This document shows, piece by piece, positions 19,146 to 27,168 of a DNA stretch of 64,000 bases (the stretch's first letter is position 1; each line of letters starts with the position of its first letter). The translations under genes were made by a program, and so were the position numbers. Source of the DNA: Aliirhizobium smilacinae (GTDB lineage: Bacteria > Pseudomonadota > Alphaproteobacteria > Rhizobiales > Rhizobiaceae); contig NZ_VDMN01000004.1 of assembly GCF_006335145.1 (NCBI RefSeq), forward strand, positions 62,001 to 126,000, given 5' to 3'. The notes under the pieces are model-generated. The model was not told where the DNA came from, did no database searches, and saw only the letters and a list, made by a program, of their open reading frames with translations.

Positions 19146-20709
19146 GCGCGGTCTCCACTGCCGAATGGTTTTCGTGGATACCGCCCATCAGCAGGCCGAT
19201 CTGTTCAAGCGTAAGCTCCCCGGACGGATAAGGGTCGGACAGCTTTCCGTCCGAAATGACGGAGATCGTCGTGGCGATCTCGAAAATCTCGTCGAGGTCC
19301 TGGCTGATGACGATGACGGCAGAGCCTGCCTTGGCAAGATCGACAAGCGCCTGCCTGATGCGGCTCGCAGCCCCTGCATCGACGCCCCAGGTCGGCTGGT
19401 TGACGACCAGCACGGCCGGTTGGCGGTCGAGTTCGCGGCCGACGATGAATTTCTGCAGATTGCCGCCGGACAGCGACCCGGCAGCCGGATCGTCGCCGCT
19501 TTTCCGCACATCCATGATCGAACAGATGCGCCGCGATGCAGTAAGAATCGCATCCCGCCGAAGGATCGACAGAGGCCCGCCAGCCAGAAACGCTTTTTTG
19601 TCGGAACGGCTGCGGGCGAGCAGAAGATTGTCCGAAAGCGAAAGCGCCGAAACGGCCGCATGGCCATGCCGTTCTTCCGGCACGAAACCTGCCCCGAGCA
19701 GACGGCGTCCGTTGATTCGCAGCCGCCCTACGGGTTTTCCACGAAGCTGGATGCCGTTATCGTCGGCAATCGGATATTCACCCGAAAGCGCATCGAACAG
19801 TTCCGACTGGCCGTTACCGGCAATGCCTGCAATCGCCAGCACTTCGCCAGCACGAACCTTCAGCGAAATATCCTTGAGCGAGACGGCAAACGGCGTGCGC
19901 GGCGCAACCGAAACACCGGCAACCTCGACCAGCACGTCGCCGAATGCTCCGGCATCAGCACGCTGGACTTCGGCAACGTCCGTGCCGACCATCATCCGTG
20001 CCAGAGAGGCAGGCGTTTCCTGCCGGGGATCACAGTCGCCGGTCACCTTGCCATGGCGCAGCACCGTGGCGCGGTCGCAGATACGCTGCACCTCTTCCAG
20101 CCGGTGGCTGATATAAAGAACCGAACGCCCTTCAGACTTCAGCCGCATCAGCGTTTCGAACAACCGTTCCGCTTCCTGCGGTGTCAGCACGGATGTCGGC
20201 TCGTCAAGAATGATCAGCTTGGGGTTCTGCAGCAGCGCCCGGACGATTTCGATGCGCTGGCGCTCACCGACGGAAAGATCGGCGACATGCGCCGAAGGAT
20301 CGAGCGGCAGGCCGTAAGCGCGCGAGACCGTCGCCGTCTCTTCCGCGATCTTGGCCAGAGGCGTACGCGGATCGAGCGACAGCGCAATATTTTCGGCCAC
20401 CGTCAGCGCTTCGAACAGCGAGAAGTGCTGGAAAACCATGCCGACGCCAAGACGGCGCGCCTCGCCGGGCGACGGGATCACCACCGGCTTGCCTTCCAGG
20501 GAAACTGTACCGGCCGTCGGCTGCAACACGCCGAAGAGCATTTTCACCAGCGTCGATTTACCGGCGCCGTTTTCGCCCAGCAGCGCATGGATCTCCCCAC
20601 GGCCGATATCGAGATCGATGGCATTACACGCCGCGAAGCTGCCGAAGAGCTTGGTCAGCCCCCGGACAGACAGAAGCGGGCTTGCCTCAACGCCCTCGGA
20701 AAACGTCAC
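19135..20709 (-). CDS. ABC transporter ATP-binding protein, tandem-domain (nucleoside/sugar type)
   Basis: A 524-residue ATPase with two nucleotide-binding domains, as in the RbsA/YufO type. Domain 1 has Walker A GENGAGKST near residue 45, signature LSVGERQRIEIVRA and Walker B ILDEPTS. Domain 2, from about residue 265, has a degenerate Walker A (AGIAGNGQSE), signature LSGGNLQKF and NQPT in place of DEPT, so its catalytic Glu is replaced and this site is probably non-hydrolytic, as is usual in this family. It is the first gene of the operon. Confidence 0.94.
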   Translation of the reverse strand: MTFSEGVEASPLLSVRGLTKLFGSFAACNAIDLDIGRGEIHALLGENGAGKSTLVKMLFGVLQPTAGTVSLEGKPVVIPSPGEARRLGVGMVFQHFSLFEALTVAENIALSLDPRTPLAKIAEETATVSRAYGLPLDPSAHVADLSVGERQRIEIVRALLQNPKLIILDEPTSVLTPQEAERLFETLMRLKSEGRSVLYISHRLEEVQRICDRATVLRHGKVTGDCDPRQETPASLARMMVGTDVAEVQRADAGAFGDVLVEVAGVSVAPRTPFAVSLKDISLKVRAGEVLAIAGIAGNGQSELFDALSGEYPIADDNGIQLRGKPVGRLRINGRRLLGAGFVPEERHGHAAVSALSLSDNLLLARSRSDKKAFLAGGPLSILRRDAILTASRRICSIMDVRKSGDDPAAGSLSGGNLQKFIVGRELDRQPAVLVVNQPTWGVDAGAASRIRQALVDLAKAGSAVIVISQDLDEIFEIATTISVISDGKLSDPYPSGELTLEQIGLLMGGIHENHSAVETAHAH

Positions 20710-20875
20710 GGAACCCCCTTTTATATGCAGTGCCGTCCGTTGCAGCGCTGCATTTGCTTTCGTTTTTTAAAAATGGATTGGCCGCCTTCCGCACCACAGA
20801 ACGCAGCCATTTGATATTGATAGCGGATTTGCAGACATCCACAATATGTAAGAACGTTATCTCTGCTGCAGCGCG

Positions 20876-21604
20876 TTATTTTCCAAGATTGGGAAACAGC
20901 TGCAACACACCCCCGATGCAATAGAGGTAGATGCCGCTGATCACCACGCCCCAGACGACCCAGTCGGGCGACTCGAAATGCAGGAGCAAAGAATAGCCGC
21001 CGAGCAGGCACCAGATAGCGCCTACCGCAAGATTGAGCGGCCTCAACCGCTTTACGCGAACCGGGTGCAGGAAGCTGATCGGCAGGAAGGTCAGGATCAC
21101 AGAAACGGTGACCACGATCATCGCCGTCGTCGCACTCGCATCGATGACGAAAAGCGTGAAGACCACCATGTTCCAGACGACGGGAAAACCCGAGAAGAAA
21201 TATTCGTCGGTCTTCATGCCCATATCGGCATAATAGATCGCACTCGACACGACGATCATGCCGGCGGCAACGAAGGACCATGGCTCCCCGATCATGCCGC
21301 TCTGATAGAGCGCGAATGCCGGCAAAAGAACATAGGTCACGTAGTCGATGACATTGTCGAGCATGTCGCCCGACCAGTTCGGCAGAACTTCCTTCACCTT
21401 CAGCTTGCGGGCGATCGGGCCATCCACGCCATCGACCAGAAGCGCCAGGCCGAGCCACCAGAACATGTCGACGAACCGATGCTCTGCAGCGGCCACCACG
21501 CCGAGAAAGGCGAGAAAGGATCCGGATGCCGTGAAGATGTGGACAGAAAAAGCGCGAATTTCCGCGTAGGGCACCGCACGGTAATTGAAAATTCGTCTGA
21601 ACAC
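20876..21604 (-). CDS. pcs: Phosphatidylcholine synthase
   Basis: A 242-residue integral membrane enzyme that condenses CDP-diacylglycerol with choline to form phosphatidylcholine, a membrane lipid route typical of rhizobia and other host-associated alphaproteobacteria. The CDP-alcohol phosphotransferase motif is modified in the Pcs manner: DGVDGPIARKLKVKE near residue 58 followed by GDMLDNVIDYVTY. About seven to eight hydrophobic helices are visible. It is a stand-alone gene in opposite orientation to the UbiH-like gene, 187 bases away. Confidence 0.93.
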   Translation of the reverse strand: MFRRIFNYRAVPYAEIRAFSVHIFTASGSFLAFLGVVAAAEHRFVDMFWWLGLALLVDGVDGPIARKLKVKEVLPNWSGDMLDNVIDYVTYVLLPAFALYQSGMIGEPWSFVAAGMIVVSSAIYYADMGMKTDEYFFSGFPVVWNMVVFTLFVIDASATTAMIVVTVSVILTFLPISFLHPVRVKRLRPLNLAVGAIWCLLGGYSLLLHFESPDWVVWGVVISGIYLYCIGGVLQLFPNLGK

Positions 21605-21791
21605 GCGCTGGTCCCGCTTTTTTCTTTAGACCTCGGATATGCGGCCAATTCCTGCATATTGCAACCGGCCGGCAGCTTCGCCACAGGTTTTACACCGGTT
21701 AGGGCAAGTGATCGATTCGCCGAATGTTACCCCATGGATTGAACAGCTAAGACGCTCTACATAGAGCCGGACAGAGAATTGGAAGCGGACA

Positions 21792-22994
21792 ATGCAGCAT
21801 TACGAGATCGCGATCGTCGGTGGCGGCCTGGCAGGCCAGGTAGCAGCTCTTGCTCTCGGTCGTGCGGGCCGCAAGGTCTGCCTGGTTGCAGCAGCCCCCC
21901 GACACGACGATGGCCGCACCACTGCGTTGATGGATCAGTCGGTGCGTTATCTCGAACGTCTGGGCGTATGGCAAAAGATCCTGCCCTCGACTGCTGCGCT
22001 GTCCGTCATGCAGATCCTCGACGGCACCAACCGCCTTCTGCGCGCCCCGCCGGCCCAGTTCCGTGCAAGCGATATCGGGCTTGCCGCTTTCGGCTACAAC
22101 ATCCCGAACAAGGCGCTGGCCGAGGTTCTCGATGACGCTCTGGCCGCCGAACCCAACCTCACCCGCATCGAGACGAATGTCGACAGCGTCGCCGTCCAGA
22201 CCGACAAGGTGACGATCTCGATCAGCGGTGGCGAGGTCATTGAAGTCGATTTCGTCATCGGCGCGGATGGCCGCAAGTCGATCACCCGCGAGGCGGCCGG
22301 CATTGACGTGCGGAAATGGTCCTACCAGCAATCCGCCGTGGTGCTGAATTTCGCCCACACGTTGCCGCACGGCAATGTCTCGACGGAATTCCACACCGAA
22401 AGCGGTCCGTTCACCCAGGTGCCCCTGCCCGGTTCGCGCTCCAGCCTCGTCTGGGTTGTCAGACCGGAAGAAGCGACCCGCCTGACGAACCTTACGACGG
22501 AAGAACTTTCGACCACCGTCGAAGCCCGCATGCAGTCGATCCTCGGCAAGGTGACCGTCGAAGACAAGGCCCAGGCCTGGCCGCTCTCGAGCATGATGGC
22601 CGAGCGTTTCGGCACCGGACGCGTCGCCCTGATCGGTGAGGCCGCCCATGCCTTCCCGCCGATCGGCGCCCAGGGGCTGAACCTGTCGCTGCGCGACAGC
22701 ATGACGCTCGCGGATCTCCTGTCCGCTGAGCGCGACCGGCCGATCCCGGCGGATGCCGGTGACCGCTACAATCGCCGCAGACGCCCGGACGTGATGAGCC
22801 GCACCTTCAGCGTCGACCTCCTGAACCGCTCGCTGCTCACCGATCTGCTTCCGGTCCAGATGGTGAGGGCCGCAGGCATGCACGTCCTCAACGCCGTCTC
22901 CCCGCTGCGCAACGCGCTGATGCAGGAAGGCGTTGAGCCGGGGCGCAGCCTGAAGAATTTGGTTCGGGAATTAGGGAAACAGATCCGGCGGTAG
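21792..22994 (+). CDS. UbiH/UbiF-family FAD-dependent hydroxylase
   Basis: A 400-residue flavoprotein monooxygenase of the ubiquinone-hydroxylase family. The Rossmann FAD motif is GGGLAG at residues 10-15. The conserved ADG segment is FVIGADGRKS near 160, and the second FAD-binding motif is ALIGEAAHAFPPIGAQGLN near 280. It probably hydroxylates the ubiquinone ring precursor, though which position (C5, C6 or C1) cannot be told; alphaproteobacterial members often have broad regioselectivity. A GGAAG ribosome site precedes the ATG. The 3' end overlaps the convergent AEC gene by 24 bases. Confidence 0.88.
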   Translation: MQHYEIAIVGGGLAGQVAALALGRAGRKVCLVAAAPRHDDGRTTALMDQSVRYLERLGVWQKILPSTAALSVMQILDGTNRLLRAPPAQFRASDIGLAAFGYNIPNKALAEVLDDALAAEPNLTRIETNVDSVAVQTDKVTISISGGEVIEVDFVIGADGRKSITREAAGIDVRKWSYQQSAVVLNFAHTLPHGNVSTEFHTESGPFTQVPLPGSRSSLVWVVRPEEATRLTNLTTEELSTTVEARMQSILGKVTVEDKAQAWPLSSMMAERFGTGRVALIGEAAHAFPPIGAQGLNLSLRDSMTLADLLSAERDRPIPADAGDRYNRRRRPDVMSRTFSVDLLNRSLLTDLLPVQMVRAAGMHVLNAVSPLRNALMQEGVEPGRSLKNLVRELGKQIRR

Positions 22995-23933
22995 AATTCC
23001 GCTGGAGATGACGTAAAGCCAAACCGGCAGCGTCACGATCGATGCGAGCGTGATGATCAGAATGCTTGCCGACGCCCTCTCCTGCCACACACCGTATTGC
23101 TGGCTGATGACGAAGACATTGGTTGCCGTCGGCAGCGCCGCAAGCAGCATTGCCGCATGCATCCACACCGGATCGAAGTCACCCACCAGCGACAGTACGA
23201 CATAGACGCTGAGCGGCAGGATAACGAGCTTCAGGACGGCGAGATATCCGAGCTCTGCCGGAATGCGCCTGACTGGCCGCAATGCCAGTGTCACGCCCAT
23301 CGCAAACAGCGCGCAGGGAGCCGCCGCCTGTGCCAGGTAATCGACGAGCTTCAGGGCGGGTACCGGCACTTGCAGCCCGGAAGCCGCGGACGCGAACCCG
23401 AGTGCCGTCGACAGGATGAACGGATGCAGTGCCACCTTCTTCACGATAGAGCCGACAATCTGGTGTTTCGGCCGCGCGTCGTCACCGGCCACCGCCATCA
23501 TCGCCGGCGCCATGATGAAATGCGCGGCATTTTCCAGACAGACGATCAGCGCGACAGGCACGGCCGCCGCATCCCCGAAGGCAAGCAACGCAAGCCCCGG
23601 CCCCATATAGCCGATATTGCCGTAGCCGGCGGTAAAGCCCTGGATCGTGCAGTCCTCGAACGAATTGCGCCGCAGCACATAACCGACCAGAAAAGCGGTT
23701 GCGAAAACAAGATAGACCGCGCCGATCTCACCGAGGATGAAATCGATGCGCGCCAGCTCCTCGATCGGCGTGCGCGATACCAGCTTGAAGAAAAGCGCCG
23801 GCAGTGCCGCATAGATGATGAACGTGTTGAGCCAGCCGAGCGCTTCGAGCGGCTGTCCTGTCGCTCTTGCCGCAATATATCCGATCAGGATCAAGCCGAA
23901 GAACGGCAGGAGAAGTGCAACGACATTGGCCAT
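22971..23933 (-). CDS. AEC-family transporter (auxin efflux carrier type)
   Basis: A 320-residue inner-membrane protein with about ten helices in two inverted halves, typical of the AEC family (Mem_trans), which includes malonate and other carboxylate carriers. The conserved segment YGNIGYMGPGLAL near residue 104 is diagnostic. Substrate is unknown. The stop lies inside the last codons of the convergent UbiH-like gene. Confidence 0.88.
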   Translation of the reverse strand: MANVVALLLPFFGLILIGYIAARATGQPLEALGWLNTFIIYAALPALFFKLVSRTPIEELARIDFILGEIGAVYLVFATAFLVGYVLRRNSFEDCTIQGFTAGYGNIGYMGPGLALLAFGDAAAVPVALIVCLENAAHFIMAPAMMAVAGDDARPKHQIVGSIVKKVALHPFILSTALGFASAASGLQVPVPALKLVDYLAQAAAPCALFAMGVTLALRPVRRIPAELGYLAVLKLVILPLSVYVVLSLVGDFDPVWMHAAMLLAALPTATNVFVISQQYGVWQERASASILIITLASIVTLPVWLYVISSGILPPDLFP

Positions 23934-23960
23934 CGGCTATTTTCTGACCCGCAGCTTGGA

Positions 23961-24008
23961 GCAATTCCAGCAAAAGTGGGAACCGGTCTTGTGTCCGGAA
24001 TTGCGTTG
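23961..24008. repeat. Dispersed intergenic repeat, copy 2
   Basis: A second copy of the element at 3747-3794, about 48 bases. It begins GCAATTCCAGCAAAA and ends TCCGGAATTGCGT, with only a few differences in the middle. It lies between the AEC gene and the CcdA-like gene. Confidence 0.8.
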
Positions 24009-24029
24009 AAACGAAAAAAGCCAGATCGA

Positions 24030-24776
24030 TCAGCCGATCTGCATCAGGATAGGAAACGTTTCCTGGAACCAGATCGCCGCCGAGGTGACGAAGCCGAAGA
24101 TGAAGGCAAGGCCGGTAACGATCAGGAACACGCCCATCGCCTTCTCGACCAGTCCGAGATGGCGACGGAAACGGGTCATAAAGCGCATGAACACGCCTGA
24201 AAAGGCCGCTGCGATCCAGAACGGTACGGCAAGTCCGAGCGAATAGATGGCAAGCAGAGCCGCCCCCTCGCCCACCGTCTCGCGCGACGCAGCGACGCCG
24301 AGGATGGCGCCGAGGACCGGGCCGATGCAGGGTGTCCAGCCGAAGGCGAAGGCCAGCCCCATCAGATAGGCGCCGGACAACGTTGCCGGGCGACCAGAAG
24401 ACTGGAACCGCGCCTCGCGGGAGAGAAACCCGATGTGCAACACGCCGAGAAAATTCAGCCCCATGACGATGATGATCAGCCCGCCGATCTTCGACAACAG
24501 GTCCAGATGCTGGCGCAAAAGCACGCCGACGGTCGATGCGCCCGCCCCAAGCATTACGAAGACGGTTGCGAAGCCGAGCGTGAAGAAGAATGCCGACCGC
24601 AGCACCGCCGCCCGTGCCGGAGATGCCCTGTCCAACGACTGGTCGCGGAACTGATCGACGGAGATGCCGGCCATGTAACAGAGATAAGGCGGGACAAGCG
24701 GCAGGACACAGGGCGAAAGAAATGACAATGTCCCCGCCAGAAGTGCGGTGAAAATGGAGATTTCGGCAATGGACAC
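24030..24776 (-). CDS. CcdA-like cytochrome c biogenesis / thiol-reductant transport protein
   Basis: A 248-residue inner-membrane protein with about six helices, of the DsbD/CcdA family that carries electrons from cytoplasmic thioredoxin to the periplasm for cytochrome c maturation. The two conserved cysteines lie in LSPCVLPLVPPY near residue 20 and GWTPCIGPVLGAI near residue 140. I chose the GTG at 24776 because a GGAG site lies 8 bases upstream and it begins directly before the first helix; an upstream in-frame start at 24842 is possible. It is a single gene. Confidence 0.9.
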   Translation of the reverse strand: MSIAEISIFTALLAGTLSFLSPCVLPLVPPYLCYMAGISVDQFRDQSLDRASPARAAVLRSAFFFTLGFATVFVMLGAGASTVGVLLRQHLDLLSKIGGLIIIVMGLNFLGVLHIGFLSREARFQSSGRPATLSGAYLMGLAFAFGWTPCIGPVLGAILGVAASRETVGEGAALLAIYSLGLAVPFWIAAAFSGVFMRFMTRFRRHLGLVEKAMGVFLIVTGLAFIFGFVTSAAIWFQETFPILMQIG

Positions 24777-24965
24777 GGGGATCGCTCCGATTATCAGACG
24801 TGGCAGAGGCGCTACCGCCGATTGCCGTTTAATACCAATCACCTTTTATGCACCGAAGCAAAAAGCGTCGAACTGCGTTTTTTTTGATGGTTTTGCGGGT
24901 TGACCGCAAGATGTGACCTGCATATGTATCGCGCACTTTCGAGAGGCGCCCAGGCGCTTCGGTGA

Positions 24966-25041
24966 GAGAGCGTAGCTCAGCCGGTAGAGCAACTGACTTT
25001 TAATCAGTAGGTCCAGGGTTCGAACCCCTGCGCTCTCACCA
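24966..25041 (+). tRNA. tRNA-Lys (anticodon UUU)
   Basis: A complete 76-base cloverleaf including an encoded CCA. The acceptor stem is GAGAGCG/CGCTCTC. The D arm is TAGCTCAGCCGGTAGAGC, the anticodon arm is ACTGA/TCAGT with TTT at 24999-25001, and the T arm carries GGTTCGAAC. Its 3' end is a plausible phage or island attachment site: a degenerate copy of the 3' half occurs at 36798-36851. Confidence 0.98.
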
Positions 25042-25056
25042 AATATACCGAAAGAA

Positions 25057-25093
25057 AACAACACGGTCAGCTTCGGAAGCGGCCGTTGTTGTT
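25057..25093 (+). terminator. Extended hairpin after tRNA-Lys
   Basis: A long imperfect stem (AACAACACGG with CCGTTGTTGTT) is capped by an inner GCTT-CGG-AAGC hairpin, 15 bases after the tRNA. It probably defines the 3' end of the tRNA precursor. Confidence 0.6.
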
Positions 25094-25252
25094 GCATAGC
25101 AATTCCCACCTATACGCCGCATATTGGCCTTTTACGGCAGACTCGCGGCACATGAACCGTAGAGGATGGGTGGTCCCGGCTGTTATCAGGAATATCCAGA
25201 TCGGCGCGATGTGTTACCGCTGGCTAGAACAACCCGGCGCTGCCACCAAAAT

Positions 25253-25284
25253 AAAAAAGGCCGGAGCGATTCCTCGCACCGACC
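25253..25284 (-). terminator. Probable terminator of the PRC-barrel gene
   Basis: On the minus strand a GC-rich stem (GGTCGGTGCG with CGCTCCGGCC, a few mismatches) is followed by six T residues, 55 bases after the stop of the PRC-barrel gene. Confidence 0.65.
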
Positions 25285-25338
25285 TCCGATGATCACCTTG
25301 CCAAGCACCATTTATCAGTGGTCGCCGGCAAGAGATGA

Positions 25339-25812
25339 TTACTTCTTCAGCTTGTCATAGTCGAACTTCGGAGCCTTCGACAGATCGTCCTTGTTGGTGT
25401 CGACGTAGGCCTTCCACGTGCCGTTATCGTCAGCGACAGCCATGGAGGCCGGATCAATCACTACGTAGCTCGCACCCAGGCCGAGAAAGCCTCCGACACT
25501 GGCGATCACGCCGATCACCGACTTGCCATTGCCAATCACGACATCGGAAATCTCGCCGACTTCTTCATTTGCCTTGTTGTAAATGTTGAGACCTACAAGC
25601 TTCGAGGTAACGAGGTCGGAGCTCTTGATTTCGACCGTCTTGAGGGGGCTAGCGGCGGCCATGCCCATCGTGATGCCTGGACCAACGATCGTTGCATCAG
25701 CGCCCGATGCCGCGGTAGCTGCAGGCTGGGCCGCCGGTGCGGCCGGTTGCTGCGCGTAAACAGCAGTGCTCATCGTGGCGACAGCGATTGCGGCGGCGAT
25801 CATGGTTTTCAT
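25339..25812 (-). CDS. Secreted PRC-barrel domain protein
   Basis: A 157-residue protein with a signal peptide (MKTMIAAAIAVATMSTAVYAQ, about 21 residues), an Ala/Pro linker, and a PRC-barrel domain from about residue 60 (VGLNIYNKANEEVGEISDVV; GVIASVGGFLGLG). Such periplasmic PRC proteins are abundant in rhizobia and often stress-induced; no specific function is known. The Met at 25812 has a strong GAGGAAA site, so I chose it over the longer frame. A perfect EcfG-type promoter lies 50 bases upstream. Confidence 0.88.
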   Translation of the reverse strand: MKTMIAAAIAVATMSTAVYAQQPAAPAAQPAATAASGADATIVGPGITMGMAAASPLKTVEIKSSDLVTSKLVGLNIYNKANEEVGEISDVVIGNGKSVIGVIASVGGFLGLGASYVVIDPASMAVADDNGTWKAYVDTNKDDLSKAPKFDYDKLKK

Positions 25813-25862
25813 GAGTATTTCCTCGTATGCTATTGTTATCACGGATTTCCGTGGCGCCTGAG

Positions 25863-25887
25863 AACGAGGCAGTTAGAAAATAGTTCC
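25863..25887 (-). promoter_or_regulatory. EcfG (general stress sigma) promoter of the PRC-barrel gene
   Basis: GGAAC at 25887-25883, a 16-base spacer, then CGTT at 25866-25863. This matches the alphaproteobacterial EcfG consensus GGAAC-N16/17-CGTT exactly. The start codon is about 50 bases downstream. Confidence 0.8.
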
Positions 25888-25943
25888 GGTTATCGCCTAG
25901 AAAAAGAAGCACAGCGGTGAGCCTAACTTACGTCTCTCCCGAT

Positions 25944-26102
25944 CTAGCCCCCTCGTCGGTTACACCGCCGCAGGAATTTGTCGATCGAATGCTTCTCCCC
26001 TTTGAACTTGTCGAGAATCTGATTCGATTGCTGGATGCTGAGTTCGTAAATTTGCTGCAGCTCTTCCAATGTGTATTTGGGGATCGGTGGGGCGAGGTTC
26101 AT
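25944..26102 (-). CDS. Small hypothetical protein (52 aa)
   Basis: Encodes a 52-residue soluble protein beginning MNLAPPIPKYTLEELQQ and ending CNRRGG. The N-terminal half is a predicted amphipathic helix; the C-terminal part is basic. An AAGGAG ribosome site lies 6 bases before the chosen ATG; a second ATG two codons upstream abuts this site. A weak EcfG-like promoter (GGAAC-N16-TATT) is at 26149-26125. I do not recognise the family. It may be another stress-regulon small protein. Confidence 0.55.
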   Translation of the reverse strand: MNLAPPIPKYTLEELQQIYELSIQQSNQILDKFKGEKHSIDKFLRRCNRRGG

Positions 26103-26108
26103 AGACAT

Positions 26109-26480
26109 CTCCTTGTCGTGCGGTAATACGACAAGTCATCAGATGTTCCATCAGTTGGAAAAACGTTGGGAAGCTCAGTCTCCCAACCGACCCTCCCCGC
26201 TCGATCGCACGAGAGTGCAAGAGCGGCTGGATTATGTCCGGTGCCGTGCCGCATGAGCCAACGCCGTAGCCGACAGGGATCATCGATCGCTTCATTATAT
26301 TCTCGCGGCAGGGTCGACGCCGCTCCTGATGATCAACTAGGCCCAACCAAGAAAAGCACCAACCATCGGTTAGATTTCCGGAATATTCGTCAATAGGGAT
26401 AGATTGGGTTGAAGTCGTTCTTAACCCGCCATATTTTGCACCCCGGCATCTTGATGCCACAACAAAGGAAATAGAGACAA
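26109..26480. other. Non-coding stretch upstream of the cold-shock gene
   Basis: No convincing gene is seen on either strand. The first 40 bases include the weak EcfG-like promoter for the 52-residue gene. The last 60-80 bases are AT-rich and probably hold the promoter and leader of the cold-shock gene, with an AAAGGAAA ribosome site just before its start. Confidence 0.5.
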
Positions 26481-26684
26481 ATGGCAACCGGCACAGTTAA
26501 ATTCTTCAACGACGACAAGGGCTTCGGCTTCATCACTCCGGAGAGCGGCGGCCAGGACGTGTTCGTCCACGTGTCGGCTCTTCAGAGCGGTAGCTCGCTG
26601 CGCGAGGGCGACAAGGTCAGCTTTGAAGTTGGTCAGGATCGCAAGACTGGAAAGTCGAAAGCCGAGAACGTTTCTGTTCTCTAG
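26481..26684 (+). CDS. Cold-shock protein, CspA family
   Basis: A 67-residue single cold-shock domain, an OB-fold RNA chaperone. RNP1 is KGFGFI (residues 13-18) and RNP2 is VFVHVSAL. Length is normal. Start MATGTVKFFN is typical of rhizobial Csp proteins. It is a stand-alone gene with an AT-rich leader and a hairpin after the stop. Whether it is cold-induced or growth-phase regulated is not visible. Confidence 0.95.
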   Translation: MATGTVKFFNDDKGFGFITPESGGQDVFVHVSALQSGSSLREGDKVSFEVGQDRKTGKSKAENVSVL

Positions 26685-26696
26685 CAGGTAAATATG

Positions 26697-26730
26697 TCCG
26701 CCAGTCTTTCTCTTCGGAGGAGCTGGCGGA
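26697..26730. terminator. Hairpin after the cold-shock gene
   Basis: An 8-bp stem TCCGCCAG/CTGGCGGA encloses an inner TCTT-TCTC-type weak pairing, 12 bases after the csp stop. No T-run follows, so it is terminator-like only. Confidence 0.5.
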
Positions 26731-26740
26731 TGTATATTGG

Positions 26741-26995
26741 TTACGCCACTCGGCGACAGGCGCGCGATTCCCCTGCAGCGCCCCACTGGTTTTGCGTCGA
26801 CCAGCCTTCGATGAAGGTCGCGACCTCTTCCCAACCCGGTTCTCTGCAGATGCAATGACTGTCGTTCGGGAATTCACGTAATTCCGTGACGCTCAATGCA
26901 TCGTTATACGCTTTGACGATCTTCTCGTTGAGATCGCGGACGCTATTTCGACAGACGAAGCCGGCACTCAGATAACTCGTCCGGAAAAGGAACAA
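26741..26995 (-). pseudogene. Remnant of an alpha/beta hydrolase (C-terminal fragment)
   Basis: An 84-residue open frame whose middle resembles the extreme C-terminus of alpha/beta hydrolases: AYNDALSVTELREFPNDSHC then EPGWEEVATFIEGW. That is the region carrying the catalytic His (here NDSH). The nucleophile and acid regions that should precede it are missing, and the upstream DNA in any frame shows none of them. The upstream boundary coincides with the promoter region of the bacteriophytochrome gene. I infer a decayed gene rather than a functional small protein. Confidence 0.6.
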
Positions 26996-27014
26996 ATGCA
27001 GGGGGATAGCAGTT
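26989..27014 (+). promoter_or_regulatory. EcfG-like promoter upstream of the bacteriophytochrome gene
   Basis: GGAAC at 26989-26993, a 17-base spacer, then AGTT at 27011-27014 (consensus cGTT). The start codon is about 155 bases downstream, so the leader would be long. Confidence 0.45.
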
Positions 27015-27168
27015 ACCTGCGGTCAACTATTCGGGGTAGATCATCAACCGGCCTAATCCAAATTGCTGACGTATACGTATAAAACACGACCAAACCATTG
27101 CCTGTCCGAACGACCGTGTCACATCGCATCGGCACTCTCCAAGCCATTGAGAAATCAGGAATCTGCCG

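Noticed and set aside
24846..25109. 87-codon minus-strand frame across the tRNA-Lys
   Set aside because: It reads through the tRNA on the opposite strand; such frames are a known artefact.
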